A stretch of 64,000 bases of DNA from Kappaphycus alvarezii (GCA_002205965.3 NADL03000602.1:2418001-2482000); one strand, 5' to 3'. Counted from the first letter of the stretch, positions 32,671 through 43,648 are shown. Made by a program: numbers and translations. Notes: generated from the sequence alone by a model not told the origin.

Positions 32671-33649
32671 CTAGGGCACCGTTACTGCGCACTTTGAAGG
32701 GCCCTTCAGTATGATTCCCAGGAGCCTGATATCGTTACACTTGAATGACTTCCTTGCTGCAGTAACATCAATCACTAAGCGTCTCTCCATTATCATTTTT
32801 CCCTTAGGTACGGCGTCAAACAGGTGCTTCGAGTCCGTGAAATAGAGAAATTCTAATGAGAGACAAGGCATATACTGCAAATACTTCATGAGCATTAACA
32901 CTTTGTCGAAACTATCCGCTAATGCATGGAGTTCGCGACTTATTATAGATGCTACAGATCGATTGGACTTATTGCTCCAGCAATTAAATACATGGACGCT
33001 CCCAGGTTTGTTACTAAGAAATATTAAGCACCGAAGGTGAGAGATGCGAGCGAAGCGTAAGCGCACGTCTTCAGGCTGTACGATTAAACATCCAACCTAC
33101 GGTTCATGATCTCGCGTTTCCCTGACTTTTTTATCTGCTTAACAGCAGTGTTGCACTAGAGATCTTTGAACCCGAAAAAGTTTTATCGGTTACTTGAGCT
33201 GCCATATTTAGGACAAAATCTGGTTCAGGACGTGTACTACACTACAATGAAAGTTTGGCTCTGTATCTATTAGAATCAGCGTAGGGGTTTCTTAGAAAAT
33301 TTGGCAGGCTTCTCAATATGTATTTGTTGCTTTCTCGAGAATTCATGTGGCGCGGGAGAAAATGATTTCTGCTCCAAAAAATCGAAGTCATCATAAACTC
33401 AATGCTTGGAATAAAATTTCTCCAGGCTTCGGACATTGGGTTGCTCAAAGTCTTTGATCCCTGAACGCAATTTTCGCCCACGTATATCCCAATTAATCCC
33501 TCCAGAGGTCTATTTGTGATATTAGCGTAGATGGAAGGATCTCCGATTGTCGGGGCCATGTACAGACCCTCATTCAAGTGATAGTGTCTTGCCATGCACC
33601 AGTAGTCTCTATCGCGAAACAGATTCGCGAACGTGTATGTCGCTTCCAA
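32671..33649 (-). pseudogene. Ty1/copia-type RT and RNase H remnant
   Basis: 33,649-33,242 reads LNEGLYMAPTIGDPSIYANI, then GLIGIYVGENCVQGS, the end of a copia-type RT in which the YVDD box has become YVGE. 33,066-32,671 reads SNKSNRSVASIISRELHALA, then LYFTDSKHLFDAV and ERRLVIDVTAARK, the copia RNase H region (the usual form is A-x-E-x-x-A-L, then TDSKSLxDA). Order and spacing are correct. No LTRs, gag or integrase were found nearby. Confidence 0.7.
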
Positions 33650-34806
33650 CTATTGGAAATCGAATTTCTAGACAGTTACTAGGACAAGTACTCCATATTA
33701 AGTGCGAAGAACAAACAGAGAAGAAAGGAGGCTACGTAGGCAGCTTTGGTAGAGAGAAATCGATCGTTGCAAAATTCAAGAGTAAACGGATAGATAAACG
33801 CAAAATATGACACAAATAACAATACAGAGAACGTTCAGGCGCTGGAAGGACCACATTATACGTACTTTAGGCAGGGATAGCTCCAAAAAAAGACAGTGGC
33901 GGTCTAAGGAAGGATTCCCATGAATCTTTTTTGCCTACTCAACCCAGAGATGAACCATTATAATCTGAAAGCGATTGATCGTCGGGCTGTGTTGATGCGC
34001 GTGCTTTAAATAGAGATATTGGTGGAAAGAGCGGGTGCGTCTCTTCGAGCGCAGTTGAAATGGCAGCGATATCACCAAGTACTTCTGAAACCCTCTTCTC
34101 TCCTTCTCCACCGTTCTGGTGGGTAGGGCATCACCACTGTTATGGTGAGGAGTGCATCAAATTAATTCAAGAAAGATCGTAACACGTTGGCGGTAGTCGC
34201 CAAGGTGCGATAAAAAAAATTCAATAAAAAGCCCATTCTTATTACAGTTGATAACTGTCAGGAGAGAAATAATATCAAATTGTGCACAATAGTATCAATC
34301 TAAGCACTATACGGAGCTCAACATTAGCTCCACAAAGTATCTTATGCCCCTGTGCTGTGTAGTACAACATGCGCCAAGTGAGTGTCACACAACATTGCAC
34401 AGTTGTGCAGTACTGCACATGTGTATCAAGAAAAGAACATTCGTACTGTACTTGGACCGCAGCCACAGATTGCATTCATCATTCAAGAGCTTACGATAGA
34501 CGAATTTCGAAAACTTTTCCGTCGACAGGAATACGAAATACTTCGACAGGAATGACACGTTGCACACGACAAAAAATATGCGAACTATTCTCTGAAGGCA
34601 CCACGTAAATCTTGTCCAAACCCCTGGTTTTACGAAATAAAATTCCTGCGATTTGGCGGAACTACTTTGCCATCTGTGCCGAGTAGCCTCTCAGTCCGAA
34701 ACCACTTTAACTTCAACCCCTAACTTTATCCCACCACAACCGCTCCGATTTGATCAGTTTCCTCCTCTAGCTCCTCCTGGACACCGATACCGTCCGAATC
34801 CGCATC
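33650..34806. other. no gene supported
   Basis: Short frames only. ELTIDEFRKLFRRQEYEILR (+, about 34,485-34,545) is amphipathic and may be part of a lost ORF. A TGCACAGTTGTGCA palindrome sits at 34,396-34,409. Confidence 0.35.
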
Positions 34807-35620
34807 ATGACCCCCAAAAATGCCGCCAACCAACCCCGTTCCAACGCTTCTATCACAGCTACTTCATCGCATCCCTCCATACCAATGCCATCATCAACAC
34901 CCGTTTCCTACCCGATGCCAATCGCTACCCTTCAGATTTCCGCCCTGGTCATGACAGATACCCATACTCCAAGTCCAGTTGACTTTCCCACGCTGCCTCC
35001 CCTTTCCCCATCTCCTCCATCCGCAGAAGACCAAGACGTCCCTGTGTGAACGCAGCCGCCAAGTACTGGAAACACAACAACCGCTGGCGCGTAGGTCATT
35101 ACAACAGATGACAGCAACGACGACGATGGATCGCCTGACTCAGCATTTGCACTCCGCAAGTTCAAAAGATTCAGCTACAACAAATGAGATTACGCACTGA
35201 TTAAGTGTTTTTGCGCAATAACGCCCATAGGCAAGGTTGGGGGTTGAAGGGAAGAGCTTTTGCGTCTACTCGCGATCTTCTTATTGTTGAGGTTCCGCAG
35301 ATCGTCTTCCAGCACCAAACAAAACCGAAGCACAAATAAGTCACAGACCGTTTAAACTTGCCGGTCGAAATGCGACGCGCATCTATGAAGTGAAACGCAT
35401 CTACGCCTTTTTTGGACGAGGATGTAACACAAAAATATCAGATGCTGGATGATCTTATCTTAGAAATGGGTGAATAGGATGAGAACATGAAGAAAGAGCG
35501 TGAAGAGAAAGACAGCGCCGAGCGAAATCTTGTGTTAGCAGGCGAAGAGATCCGAAATGCAGCGTTGGAGAGGCACAGGGCTTCATCTGTAATTTGATAA
35601 AGCGATGAAGAAAAGAAGGA
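34807..35620 (+). pseudogene. decayed coiled-coil / SANT-like protein, probably transposon-borne
   Basis: ATG at 34,807 begins a Ser/Thr/Pro-rich N-terminus to a stop at 35,047. The same frame beyond reads NDDDGSPDSAFALRKFKRFS. After a shift near 35,170 another frame gives RDLLIVEVPQIVFQH, RLNLPVEMRRASMK, DEDVTQKYQMLDDLILEMGE, then a Glu/Lys coiled coil (KKEREEKDSAERN, EEIRNAALERHR). The layout (SANT-like helices, then an acidic helix, then a coiled coil with R-x-x-A) resembles accessory proteins of protist DNA transposons. No transposase is next to it. Confidence 0.45.
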
Positions 35621-36026
35621 TAAAAGGGCGCCCAAAACAAACAAATGGCTCGACGGCCTGGGGCCGATGGCAGGGGCCGGAGGTTGCATGAGGAGATTAC
35701 CAGGCCTAAAATCGGTTCCAATAATTAACATAGGGACTTCGAATATATAGTCCAAACCCGCAGCGCGGAAGACTTGATATGCGAGGGAGTTACGGTAGAG
35801 AGGGGCTAGTATTTATAAAACACCTAATATTCTAAACTACTAAAGGCTGCAACATGAACGGCATACCAGCTTAAAGCTGCCATAAAGCTGAGTAGAACAG
35901 TATCACTCCAATTTTCTTCTCAAAAATATTAAAGAAATTACGTATAAAATTTTTTTTCTTAGCTCATAATTATAGAATCAAAGAGGTCTGAAACTCCTGA
36001 GAAAAGTTTTATTTGCCTTTAGGGTA

Positions 36027-37171
36027 TTATCCTCTTTTCGATTCCAAAACTGCAAGAAAACACAGCACCATCGATTTGACAAGGTTTCGCAGCGTTACTT
36101 CTGAGATTCTAGACCAGATATCAAGGATTGAAGCCCTCAACTCAGACAATGTACTAAACTGCCTCAAATCTCGGTAGACGTCCCTCGCCACAATACTTGA
36201 AAGATTTTCGATGGAATTGAGGTGGAGGGCACGCGATGGCCACGCTAAAAGCTTCACGTTCTTCTCATTTGATCATTTCTTAGTGGCTCTAGATACTTTG
36301 AGCTCACGGGAAGAACTAAAATGTTTCGCATCTCTGTAAAAATCTCTATCTTACACCCCCCGGATGTTCTCTGTAGGATTTAGATCAGAAGAAAGGGGCA
36401 GCCATTCTAAAAGCTTAACATTTTTTCCCTCTAACCACTTAGTGGTAACCCTTGACACATGAATGGGTCAGTTATCATGTTAACAAATCCAATTCTCTCC
36501 ATGAATCATTGAGACCCAGGGCAAGAGATTGTCCTCTAAAGTCTTAATATACTTCTGGGAGTCCTGGCGACTATTGAAAAAGACTAAATCACATGAATAA
36601 TAAGACGAGAAACATCCTCAAACAATCACACTCTTTATCCTACCCTTTCTTCTGGTAAACAACAGATACTCTTTGTTTAAACCACGCCAATAGCATGCTA
36701 GAACGTCCAGTCCATCAAAATTGCATTTTTCGTCAGAAAAGACGACATTTTTCCACTTAGAAAGCTTCCACTGTGGCATTACCATCGCCCCCTCCACCCA
36801 TTTCTTCCTATGGTCATCTGTCAAGAAAAAAAATCTCTGCATCTTGCGGTACTCGAGGTTATTGTCGTTTTGCAACATGCGGAGCACGGTAGCTCTTGAA
36901 ATGTCTAATTTCAAGTCGTTGCCGAGGCGATTCGCGCCATAGCCGGTCGCTGATGCCTCTGTAATGACGCGATGATGAGTAGACTCGGAGCAAGTTTTGG
37001 TCTTCCGCTCCTTTTCTGGGTTCCATACTTTGCGCGATTCTTCAAAAACTTACATACGACTGTCAGAGACCGTTTGATTCTCTTTGCAATGGCTCAAGTC
37101 GTCAATTTGTCCGTTTTGAAGTAGTCTATTGTGCTCTTTTCTCTCCCAGACAATGATGAGCCTCTAGGCAT
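36027..37171 (-). pseudogene. Tc1/mariner transposase pseudogene (DD34E)
   Basis: ATG at 37,171 begins MPRGSSLSGREKSTIDYFKT, then a helix-turn-helix (AIAKRIKRSLTVVCKFL) and GRPKLAP. After a shift come DISRATVLRMLQN, then WKNVVFSDEKCNFDG (first Asp), the D of a CLHDN*PIH motif, and E in SDLNPTEN, with 34 residues between D and E, the Tc1 spacing. In-frame stops are at the motif and elsewhere. The last ~130 bp of the catalytic end exist twice in tandem (KNVKLLEWLPLSSDLNPTEN and KNVKLLAWPSRALHLNSIEN). The second copy runs on to the natural C-terminus. TIRs were not found. Confidence 0.85.
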
Positions 37172-37355
37172 CTTTGAAATTGGCAGTTTTGGCTAGGGGC
37201 GGTCTTAGTGGATTTGATAGCCCTTTGCTATAGCTACACCTATTAATTTTTTGTTTCGGCCTTTGTAGGCTCGAGTTTCCCGCCAAAGAGAAGAAGAAGA
37301 AGAAAACTTTACCAAGCAGGAAAGTAGGGCTAGCGGCCTTCAAAAGGGGAAGAAT

Positions 37356-38192
37356 CTATCCGGTCCAGGAGCGGTTGAGTTGTCGTCGGTTGATCGCGAC
37401 AGAAGTTCGTTGTTGTATGAGCGAACTGATAATCGTGAACAAGCGATCGCCTTCGAAGGCAGGGCTACTGCCTTTCCGTAGAGCTATGTACTCAGCAACT
37501 CTAGACAGACCTCGTTCGGCACCGGGACCGGCAGACCCGTATATATCGAAAGCCATTGGGTGGAAGCCGATACGTAGTTCGGCGCAGAGGTGGCCAGAGC
37601 GGAGAGATTTCGCGCGCTCAGATGCAGTAAGGGCAGCGAGAAGCGTGTAGATCCGCTGTTGGGCGTATGGAGCGGCGTAGGGGCTAAAAACAGTGACTTC
37701 GTAGCCCTGCGGGACGGGAGAGAACTGTACATCATCAATATAGATGTCGAGGCGGCGGCGGGAGTTGAAGTGCAAAGAGGGGGAAATTTGGTGTGTTTTT
37801 AATCCATGAAAAATATGATCAGTTGTTCCCTGAGAAATGTTGTGATGTTGGTAAAGGCTTAAAATGTGAAGGAATGGTGGGAAGCCGTCAAAACGCTAGA
37901 AAACTGGCTGGAGGCCGGCCATAAGGCACGCCGCATTCGGCATCGCTGCCGCTGCGGCATGACGCTGTGTTAAGACTTCTTTGACCTTTGCGTAGGTCTC
38001 TCTTGCCCCCGTAGCGACGTTGCGAGCGACATCGGTTAACAACGCGTGGGCGTCCTGGTGCCATCCTCCGAGGGTAGAGGAAGGGACGGGCACTAGCCTA
38101 CTTCCAGCGGAAGACGCGATAAAGGACTCGTATCTTCTGTGCTTCGCCGTTCTTGCCGCGTTAAGCGAGCAGAGTGGGTTGAATGTCCTCAC
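37356..38192 (-). pseudogene. two LINE-like C-terminal fragments in series
   Basis: 38,192-37,896 reads KHRRYESFIAS, then RLVPVPSSTLGGWHQDAHAL and RHAAAAAMPNA, the last ~100 residues of the LINE-like protein. 37,775-37,356 reads LDIYIDDVQF, YEVTVFSPYAAPY, then FHPMAFDIYGSAGPGAE, an overlapping but different C-terminus, probably of another subfamily. Both are open for about 100-140 codons, longer than the other scraps. Confidence 0.65.
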
Positions 38193-38746
38193 TCTTCTGT
38201 TCGAGGGCGCTAAGGCAAAGAGTGCCTTGAGTTTATAATTGTGGGCTTAGAGAAACCATTATTTTTTTGAATAAATTTTGTAGTTTTTATTTTAAGCAAA
38301 TTTAATTGGCTCCATCGTTCTTAGTTTTGAAGTAGCTTTCCGGCGATTTGTCTTTCATGGTTCTGTTATTAATATTTGGGGAGAAACCCCTGAGGCTCGT
38401 TCCAAAAAAATTTTTTTATATGGGATATAATATCTATATATATTATGACTATTCAGACTATATTCCCCTTTCCAATAAAAAAACTTAGTATATGCTATTT
38501 CAAAACATATGATGAGCTCTTCAACTTGATCCACTTTGTAGAATCTGAATCACAATGCAAGAACGACCGAACCGCCGATCATAATCCAACCTATCACACA
38601 AATCAATTCCCGTTTCTTGGAAGAAGGATGAGAAAGAGCCGAGCCATAGGTTTGGCTACTGCTCTTATCGCCAAACGACGTAAGAATACACAAACCATAC
38701 CGTCCGCGGTGTCTACTTTTATTGCAATACTGCCAATCGGCTATGG

Positions 38747-39836
38747 ATGGGGCGAAGAAACTGTGCAGAGGGGAATATTTTCCTTTGCAGCGGTGCTTGC
38801 TGGAACACCACCCGATTTTTTCAGCGACTCTGCAGTATGTCCCATTCCTCATTTATGAAACTAGTTGAAACACTTACCCTTATTGATGACTGCAAGTTTA
38901 GAAAAGGTTCTCCGTTACAACGCTTATCTATAAAAATACGATGGCTGGCTGGCGGATTCTATCTTCATATTGCTATGGCTCACAACACATCACCATCGAG
39001 CGTTTACTACTACATTGACGAGACAATATGCGTATTGGACAAAGCACTTGAGATAAAGTTTCCATATCGAGATGAGTCATGGCTGATACTTGCTTCAGAT
39101 GGCTTTTCAAGCGCAGAAAGCAGCGCTTTAGACATGTGCCGTGGTGCCCTTGACGGAATCGCGATTAAAATACAGGAGCCAGCTTCCTGGGAAGTATCAA
39201 ACCCTTCCAGTTACTATAACCGGAAAGTATGGTTTGCCTTAAATGTGCAAGCTATGTGTGATTGGAAGTATCGGTTCACGTTTCTGTCATGCCTTTCACC
39301 CGGTTCTACGCTTGACAGCACGTCGTACGCGATGAGTGGCTTATGAATTTACTCCAGAGAGTGGAAGGCGGACTTGTCAATGGGTTTATATAGCAGCAGA
39401 TGAAGCCTATACATGTGCTAACAAGCTTTTAACGCCATGGCCTGGTAAAGCCCTAAGCACAGCCAAGGACTGTTTCAATTATTGGCAATCCTCCGCACAG
39501 ATACACATCGAGCAGAGCTTTGTAATGCTTGTTGGTAGGTGAGACGTGTTGTGGAGGCCGTTGAGGTGTGCAGTTTCCAAGATTGCTACAGTAATTTCTT
39601 TGTGTTGAAATCTGCATAATTTCATCATTGACAATGACGGAGCAGTAGTGCCTCCACCTTCGGATGCAGACACTGGTTATCACACAGGGCCAGAGGATCG
39701 ACAGATGCACTTGCAAGACGACTGCGATCTTAATAACTTTTTACATCATCGACGTCGCGATTTGGAAACCTCTCAGCTTCGCGTTGATTTTACAGAAGAA
39801 ATAGAGGAAAGCGCTAGACGAAGGCCGTATGTGTAA
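38747..39836 (+). pseudogene. Harbinger 2 transposase (DDE_Tnp_4-like)
   Basis: Readable blocks: SFMKLVETL, IRWLAGGFYLHIAMAHNTS, CRGALDGIAIKI (first Asp), NPSSYYNRKVWFALNVQAMC, CLSPGSTLDSTSYAMSGL, YIAADEAYTCANKLLTPW (second Asp), HIEQSFVMLVGR (catalytic Glu), then in-frame TGA (39,541-39,543, Trp expected), LWRPL, in-frame TGA (39,607-39,609) and a C-terminus to 39,836. Two compensating shifts lie within about 50 bp, at 39,345-39,395: NLLQRVEGGLVNG is in a third frame. An upstream frame from 38,445 may hold the N-terminus. The catalytic triad survives but the gene is broken. Confidence 0.8.
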
Positions 39837-39871
39837 AGAAAAACTAGACTAACTTATCACGTTTATTTAAA

Positions 39872-41243
39872 CTATGCGGTGAATGGTCCAGCATTGCTCA
39901 TATTGACATTCTCACCATTTGCACCTTCGCTATACATAGCCCTGTCAATAAGGTCACGCGTACGAGCCAATCGCTTCTCTAGGATTTGTTTAGTTGATTC
40001 AACAGCCAGAGTCTGAAGATTACTTGCTGGTGGAGCTTCAGCATTTTTAAGAATCTGAGCTTCGAGTTCCATTAAACTCTTGACAGTTAAAGCTACCTTA
40101 GTCGTCCTCTCCAGTTCCATCATGTTTGTCTCGTTCGTTATTACCGATCCCGTTTCTTGTATTACGATTGGTTGTGGGGAAACACTGCTTTCTGCAATCT
40201 TGCTTAACGCAGCCGCCACTGATTCAATTCCCTCATCTCGTTTGCGTTTCTTTGCCGACAACTAGGCAGGCGGAATTGATGCTCTGCTTGTGTCAATATC
40301 ATTCAGACTGGCCTCAATTTGGGCATTAGGTGGTATTAAAAGCACTAATGCGTCCAAACTAGGATGATTATATAACACACAATGCATATATGAATGCTAT
40401 CATCTCCGCTAGTATACTCTGGGAAGGTTTCCAGATCGCTCTGCCCAGATCTATTGAACTTTTCGCAAGCAAAAGCATAGGCTGAACGAAGCTTACCCTA
40501 TCTTTGTTTTAGAATAGTACCATTGCGGACATGTGGATGTTCATTCGGAGGAAACACGAGAAGAACGTCTTCTGTAACACCACACACGGCATCAGAAATA
40601 TCTGGATAGAACTCCTTATCGTTAAAAGGCTCGAGAAACTCATGTCCAAAAGGGTCGTGACGACCGGCTTCAAGTTCAGACCTTGTTTCAATACGTTGTT
40701 ACATACGATTAACGATAGAGTTGTGCCGTGATTTGGCAATGACGTGACATAGACGCGCTGTTTCGTGCTTAGTCCAGTTCGGAGCGCGACCGCCCTCAAC
40801 ACCGGCACGAGCAGCTGGTCCCCTTATCGCATAATCAATAGTTCGTTGCTCCTCCCACATAGATGCCAGTTCCATAATTGTTTTACTGTCATGTACTCCT
40901 GCTTGTTCTAAGCAGGTGGAAAGTACTGCTTTGGACCCGGAACTTGAAAGTCCGATTCTCCGTAATGCCGCAGACAAAATCGCCTGCGTTAGTCGGCGAG
41001 GATGCATGGAGCGAGAAGTAATCGGCGGCTGTGTCGATTCGGTGGAGGGGGTCTTGTTGACGGATCATTGGCCTTTTCGCGTAGGCTTAGGTCTTGAGGC
41101 GTATTGGAAGGAAGGGAAGTAGGCGATGGCTGGAGAGATGGGGTTGAAAATCGGAGATGCGCTCCGTTGTCGGGGGCGGACTCCATGCTGTCAGCCGTTT
41201 GTGTCGCAGGACCATCGGCGGTGGGATCCGTGGCATTAGCCAT
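39872..41243 (-). pseudogene. Harbinger 2 ORF1: SAP-like and Myb-like DNA-binding protein
   Basis: ATG at 41,243 (MANATDPTADGPATQTADSM) leads a Pro/Ser-rich N-terminus. After a shift near 41,000 comes a SAP-like helix pair, LTQAILSAALRRIGLSSSGS, then NWTKHETARLCHVIA (Myb/SANT-like). A further frame reads DPFGHEFLEPFNDKEFYPD and EDVLLVFPPNEHPHVRNG (about 40,520-40,650), typical of ORF1 of oomycete/alga-type Harbinger elements. 40,261-39,872 encodes MSAKKRKRDEGIESVAAALS and a coiled C-terminus (ATG at 40,261). These are probably all pieces of one protein with at least three shifts. Confidence 0.65.
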
Positions 41244-41497
41244 CTTTGGCTCGCCGAGGTGGAAGGTATAGGGAACGATGGAAGGTCGACTGTAGCGAAC
41301 GACGTGACCGGAGTCGACAAGCCAACCATGGAGATGGACCATACAGAAATATATGCTAAGCAACTGGTCATGAGCGTCAGGAACAGTACCACAACACAAT
41401 CAAACCCAAATATGATATGCCCAATCACCGGCTGCCATATTAATCAGCATTTCCCATATATTATATCCCATATAAAAAAAATTTTTTGGAACGAGCC

Positions 41498-41876
41498 TGA
41501 GTTTATAAATATCACGCAAACTTTATACTGTACCATGTGCAAATTCCTTCTTTTGGGAAACCCCTAAATTCCATAGTACTAGATAATGCATTACTGTGCG
41601 CTACATTACAGTAGAGTAGAGTGTTCTACGGTGATGTCAACCGTCTCGTTTTCGCGGGAAACAAGTCTTCAAGTTCGGTGTTTCAACTACATAATTTCAA
41701 ACAACACGACTCAAGTAATCAGAACCGTTTGACGTTAAACCAGCAGTCACCCTGTTTTACTACCAGCAATCATCATCAATTACTAGCCCCGTACTGCAAA
41801 CAACAAACACAAGCCTCCCTCTCTCTAGATCTGCCCCTCTCACGTCACATTCCCAACCTTTACCAGCGTCTTCACC
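41498..41876. promoter_or_regulatory. 5' region of the TXNDC9-like gene
   Basis: No ORF of interest. It contains TACTGTAC at 41,527-41,534. No TATA box is obvious. The start codon context is TTCACCATGT. Confidence 0.4.
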
Positions 41877-42443
41877 ATGTCCAGCGTTGAAAAAGCACTG
41901 GAGACGGCCCTAGTCGGTGCCGCCAAGAACATCGAGCAACAAGTCGACACGGAGATAGAACGTCTCAACAATCTTCAAGACGACGACCTGGAAGCCATCC
42001 GCCATCGTCGTCTCGCCCAGCTCAAGAAAGAAGCCGAGGATCGTGCAGTATGGAGACGCAATGGCCATGGGTCTCTTCAGACCCTTACCGAAAAGGATTT
42101 TTTCAACCGTGCCAAGGGTACCCAACGTATGGTTGTGGTCTTTTTCCAGCCAGGAACTTCCCGATATACTGCGGACCTTACCGACCATCTCGCTCGCGTT
42201 GCCTCGCAGCATTTGGAAACACTCTTTGCTACCATTGACGCCAACAAGGCCCCTTTTCTATGCGAACGCTTGCAAATTCGCATCCTCCCATCCTTGCTTT
42301 TCGTCAGAAATGGTGAAATCGACAAGGTCCTGATGGGCCTGGATCAGCTGTCTCCATCTGGCAAGTTTTCGGATGAAAGCCTCGAGCGCCGTCTTTTCGA
42401 CTTTGGCATGCTCACCGACACCAATATCGCAGACAGCAAGTAA
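41877..42443 (+). CDS. TXNDC9: TXNDC9 / phosducin-like protein 3 family protein
   Basis: 188 residues, single exon. An N-terminal helix with EQQVDTEIERLNNLQDDDLE and IRHRRLAQLKKEAE precedes WRRNGHGSLQTL. The thioredoxin-fold domain follows (about residues 75-165): FFNRAKGTQRMVVVFFQPGT, LETLFATIDANKAPFLCERL, IRILPSLLFV, then FSDESLERRLFDFGML. This is the TXNDC9/PLP3 layout and length. The fold lacks the CxxC redox pair (GTSRYTAD at that place), as in the family. Known members regulate folding of tubulin and actin by the CCT chaperonin in the cytosol. Start chosen at the only upstream ATG in frame, in good context. It converges with the next gene, with about 100 bp between the stops. Confidence 0.9.
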   Translation: MSSVEKALETALVGAAKNIEQQVDTEIERLNNLQDDDLEAIRHRRLAQLKKEAEDRAVWRRNGHGSLQTLTEKDFFNRAKGTQRMVVVFFQPGTSRYTADLTDHLARVASQHLETLFATIDANKAPFLCERLQIRILPSLLFVRNGEIDKVLMGLDQLSPSGKFSDESLERRLFDFGMLTDTNIADSK

Positions 42444-42544
42444 GCCATTTACCGTCTGCATCAACTCTACGTCTGCATCGCCGGCGTCACCTTCCAACCC
42501 ACGAGCACCCACACACCCTCCTCACGCGGCCTCCGCAACGGCCT

Positions 42545-43648
42545 TCATAGCACTCTGAATATCCCATACTTAAACTCAAAGCCTTCCTCCAACAACCTCT
42601 TCGGCCTCACCTGTTGCCCCTCCAAAACAACACTCGCACCCTCCCCAAACGCCGCCTTGAGTACAAATCCGGGCACCGGGAACAGGTTGGGTCTCCCCAG
42701 CGCATCCGCCAACGCCTGTGCCATTTCACGCATGCGCACCGCGCGCGGCGCAGTTGCATTATACACGCCACTCATGGCTTGGTTGTCACCAGCCGCGACA
42801 ATAACACGCACCAAATCATCAATATGCACCCAGGACACCCACTGATCGCCCGACCCGATCGGTCCGCCCACAAACAACTGGTACGCCGGCAACATCCTTG
42901 CCATAGCCCCCCCACCGACTCCAAGAACAACGCCAATACGAACAATCACCAGACGCAAGCCAGGAATGTCCGGGATGGTCTCTGTGGCAGCGTTTTCCCA
43001 CGCGACGCACAAGTCGGACAGAAAGTCACGGCCCGCATCAGGACCCGAGGCTTCATCAAAGACGGCATCAGTGCTCGTACCATAGTAACCGACAGCGCTG
43101 GCACTGACAAGACACTTTGGGCGTGACGGGGGTGCAAGTTGTTTAATAGCAGACACGAGTGCGGAGGTAGGGGCAGTGCGAGAGGAGAGTAATTTGTCAC
43201 GGTTTGCACGAGTCCAACGGGACACGACGGGATCTCCGCAGAGGTTGACGACAAGGTCTGCATTGACAAGGGCTTGTTGCCAGGAGGTCAAGTCTGGGTT
43301 GAGGGGATCCCAGGTTTGGAGGGAGATTGCGGGGTGTGGTGGTGTGGTGGCGGTGGGTGTGCGTGTGAGGATGGTGACGGAGACGCCGGTGGAATGGAGG
43401 GTGCGGGCGAGGTGCGAGCCGATGAAGCCGGTGCCGCCGGCGATGACTACGTTGGAGAGGGACATTTTCGGGTGGGTGTTGTGGGGTGGTTTGGTGGGGA
43501 GGGGAGGGGAAGAAGGGGGTAAGGAAGGTTTTACGGTGGGTGGAGATTGAGGGGGGGTGGAGGGGGTGGAGGGGTGAGGTGTGAATGGAATTGGGACGTA
43601 GGAGGAGAGGGGGGGTTGTGCGAAGGCGAGTGGGGTGGGAATGGTCAT
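42545..43648 (-). CDS. SDR39U1: SDR39U1-like NAD(P)-dependent epimerase family protein (TIGR01777 type)
   Basis: 367 codons, one exon. Residues 1-61 are Pro/Ser/Thr-rich and positive, likely an organelle (plastid) targeting peptide; conserved sequence begins at MSLSNVVIAGGTGFIGSHLA. Family marks: the GGTGFIG nucleotide-binding loop, VVNLCGDPVVSRWT, SASAVGYYGTS (the Ser/Tyr region), VRIGVVLGVGGGAMARML, WVSWVHIDDLV, GVYNATAP, and the C-terminal RPKRLLEEGFEFKY. Reaction unknown even in better studied homologues (SulA/YfcH type); in plants a relative affects plastid division. It is divergent from the rubrerythrin-like gene, sharing the 43.65-44.12 kb promoter region. Confidence 0.9.
   Translation of the reverse strand: MTIPTPLAFAQPPLSSYVPIPFTPHPSTPSTPPQSPPTVKPSLPPSSPPLPTKPPHNTHPKMSLSNVVIAGGTGFIGSHLARTLHSTGVSVTILTRTPTATTPPHPAISLQTWDPLNPDLTSWQQALVNADLVVNLCGDPVVSRWTRANRDKLLSSRTAPTSALVSAIKQLAPPSRPKCLVSASAVGYYGTSTDAVFDEASGPDAGRDFLSDLCVAWENAATETIPDIPGLRLVIVRIGVVLGVGGGAMARMLPAYQLFVGGPIGSGDQWVSWVHIDDLVRVIVAAGDNQAMSGVYNATAPRAVRMREMAQALADALGRPNLFPVPGFVLKAAFGEGASVVLEGQQVRPKRLLEEGFEFKYGIFRVL

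Larger units (their letters stand above)
38394..41497. mobile_element. PIF/Harbinger-type DNA transposon 2, 3,104 bp, with TIRs
   Basis: Left end GGCTCGTTCCAAAAAAATTT (38,394). The right end read from 41,497 on the minus strand is GGCTCGTTCCAAAAAATTTT. Similarity continues through ATATGGGATATAATAT, about 45 bp in all. TGA flanks both sides (38,391-38,393 and 41,498-41,500), a 3-bp target duplication. It carries a DDE transposase on plus and an ORF1 on minus. Sequence and TIRs differ completely from the element at 29.0 kb, so it is a separate lineage. Confidence 0.95.

Noticed and set aside
39541..39609. TGA recoded as Trp/Cys (alternative genetic code)
   Set aside because: Host genes use TGG for Trp, and the epimerase gene ends in TGA; the in-frame TGAs are confined to decayed transposons.
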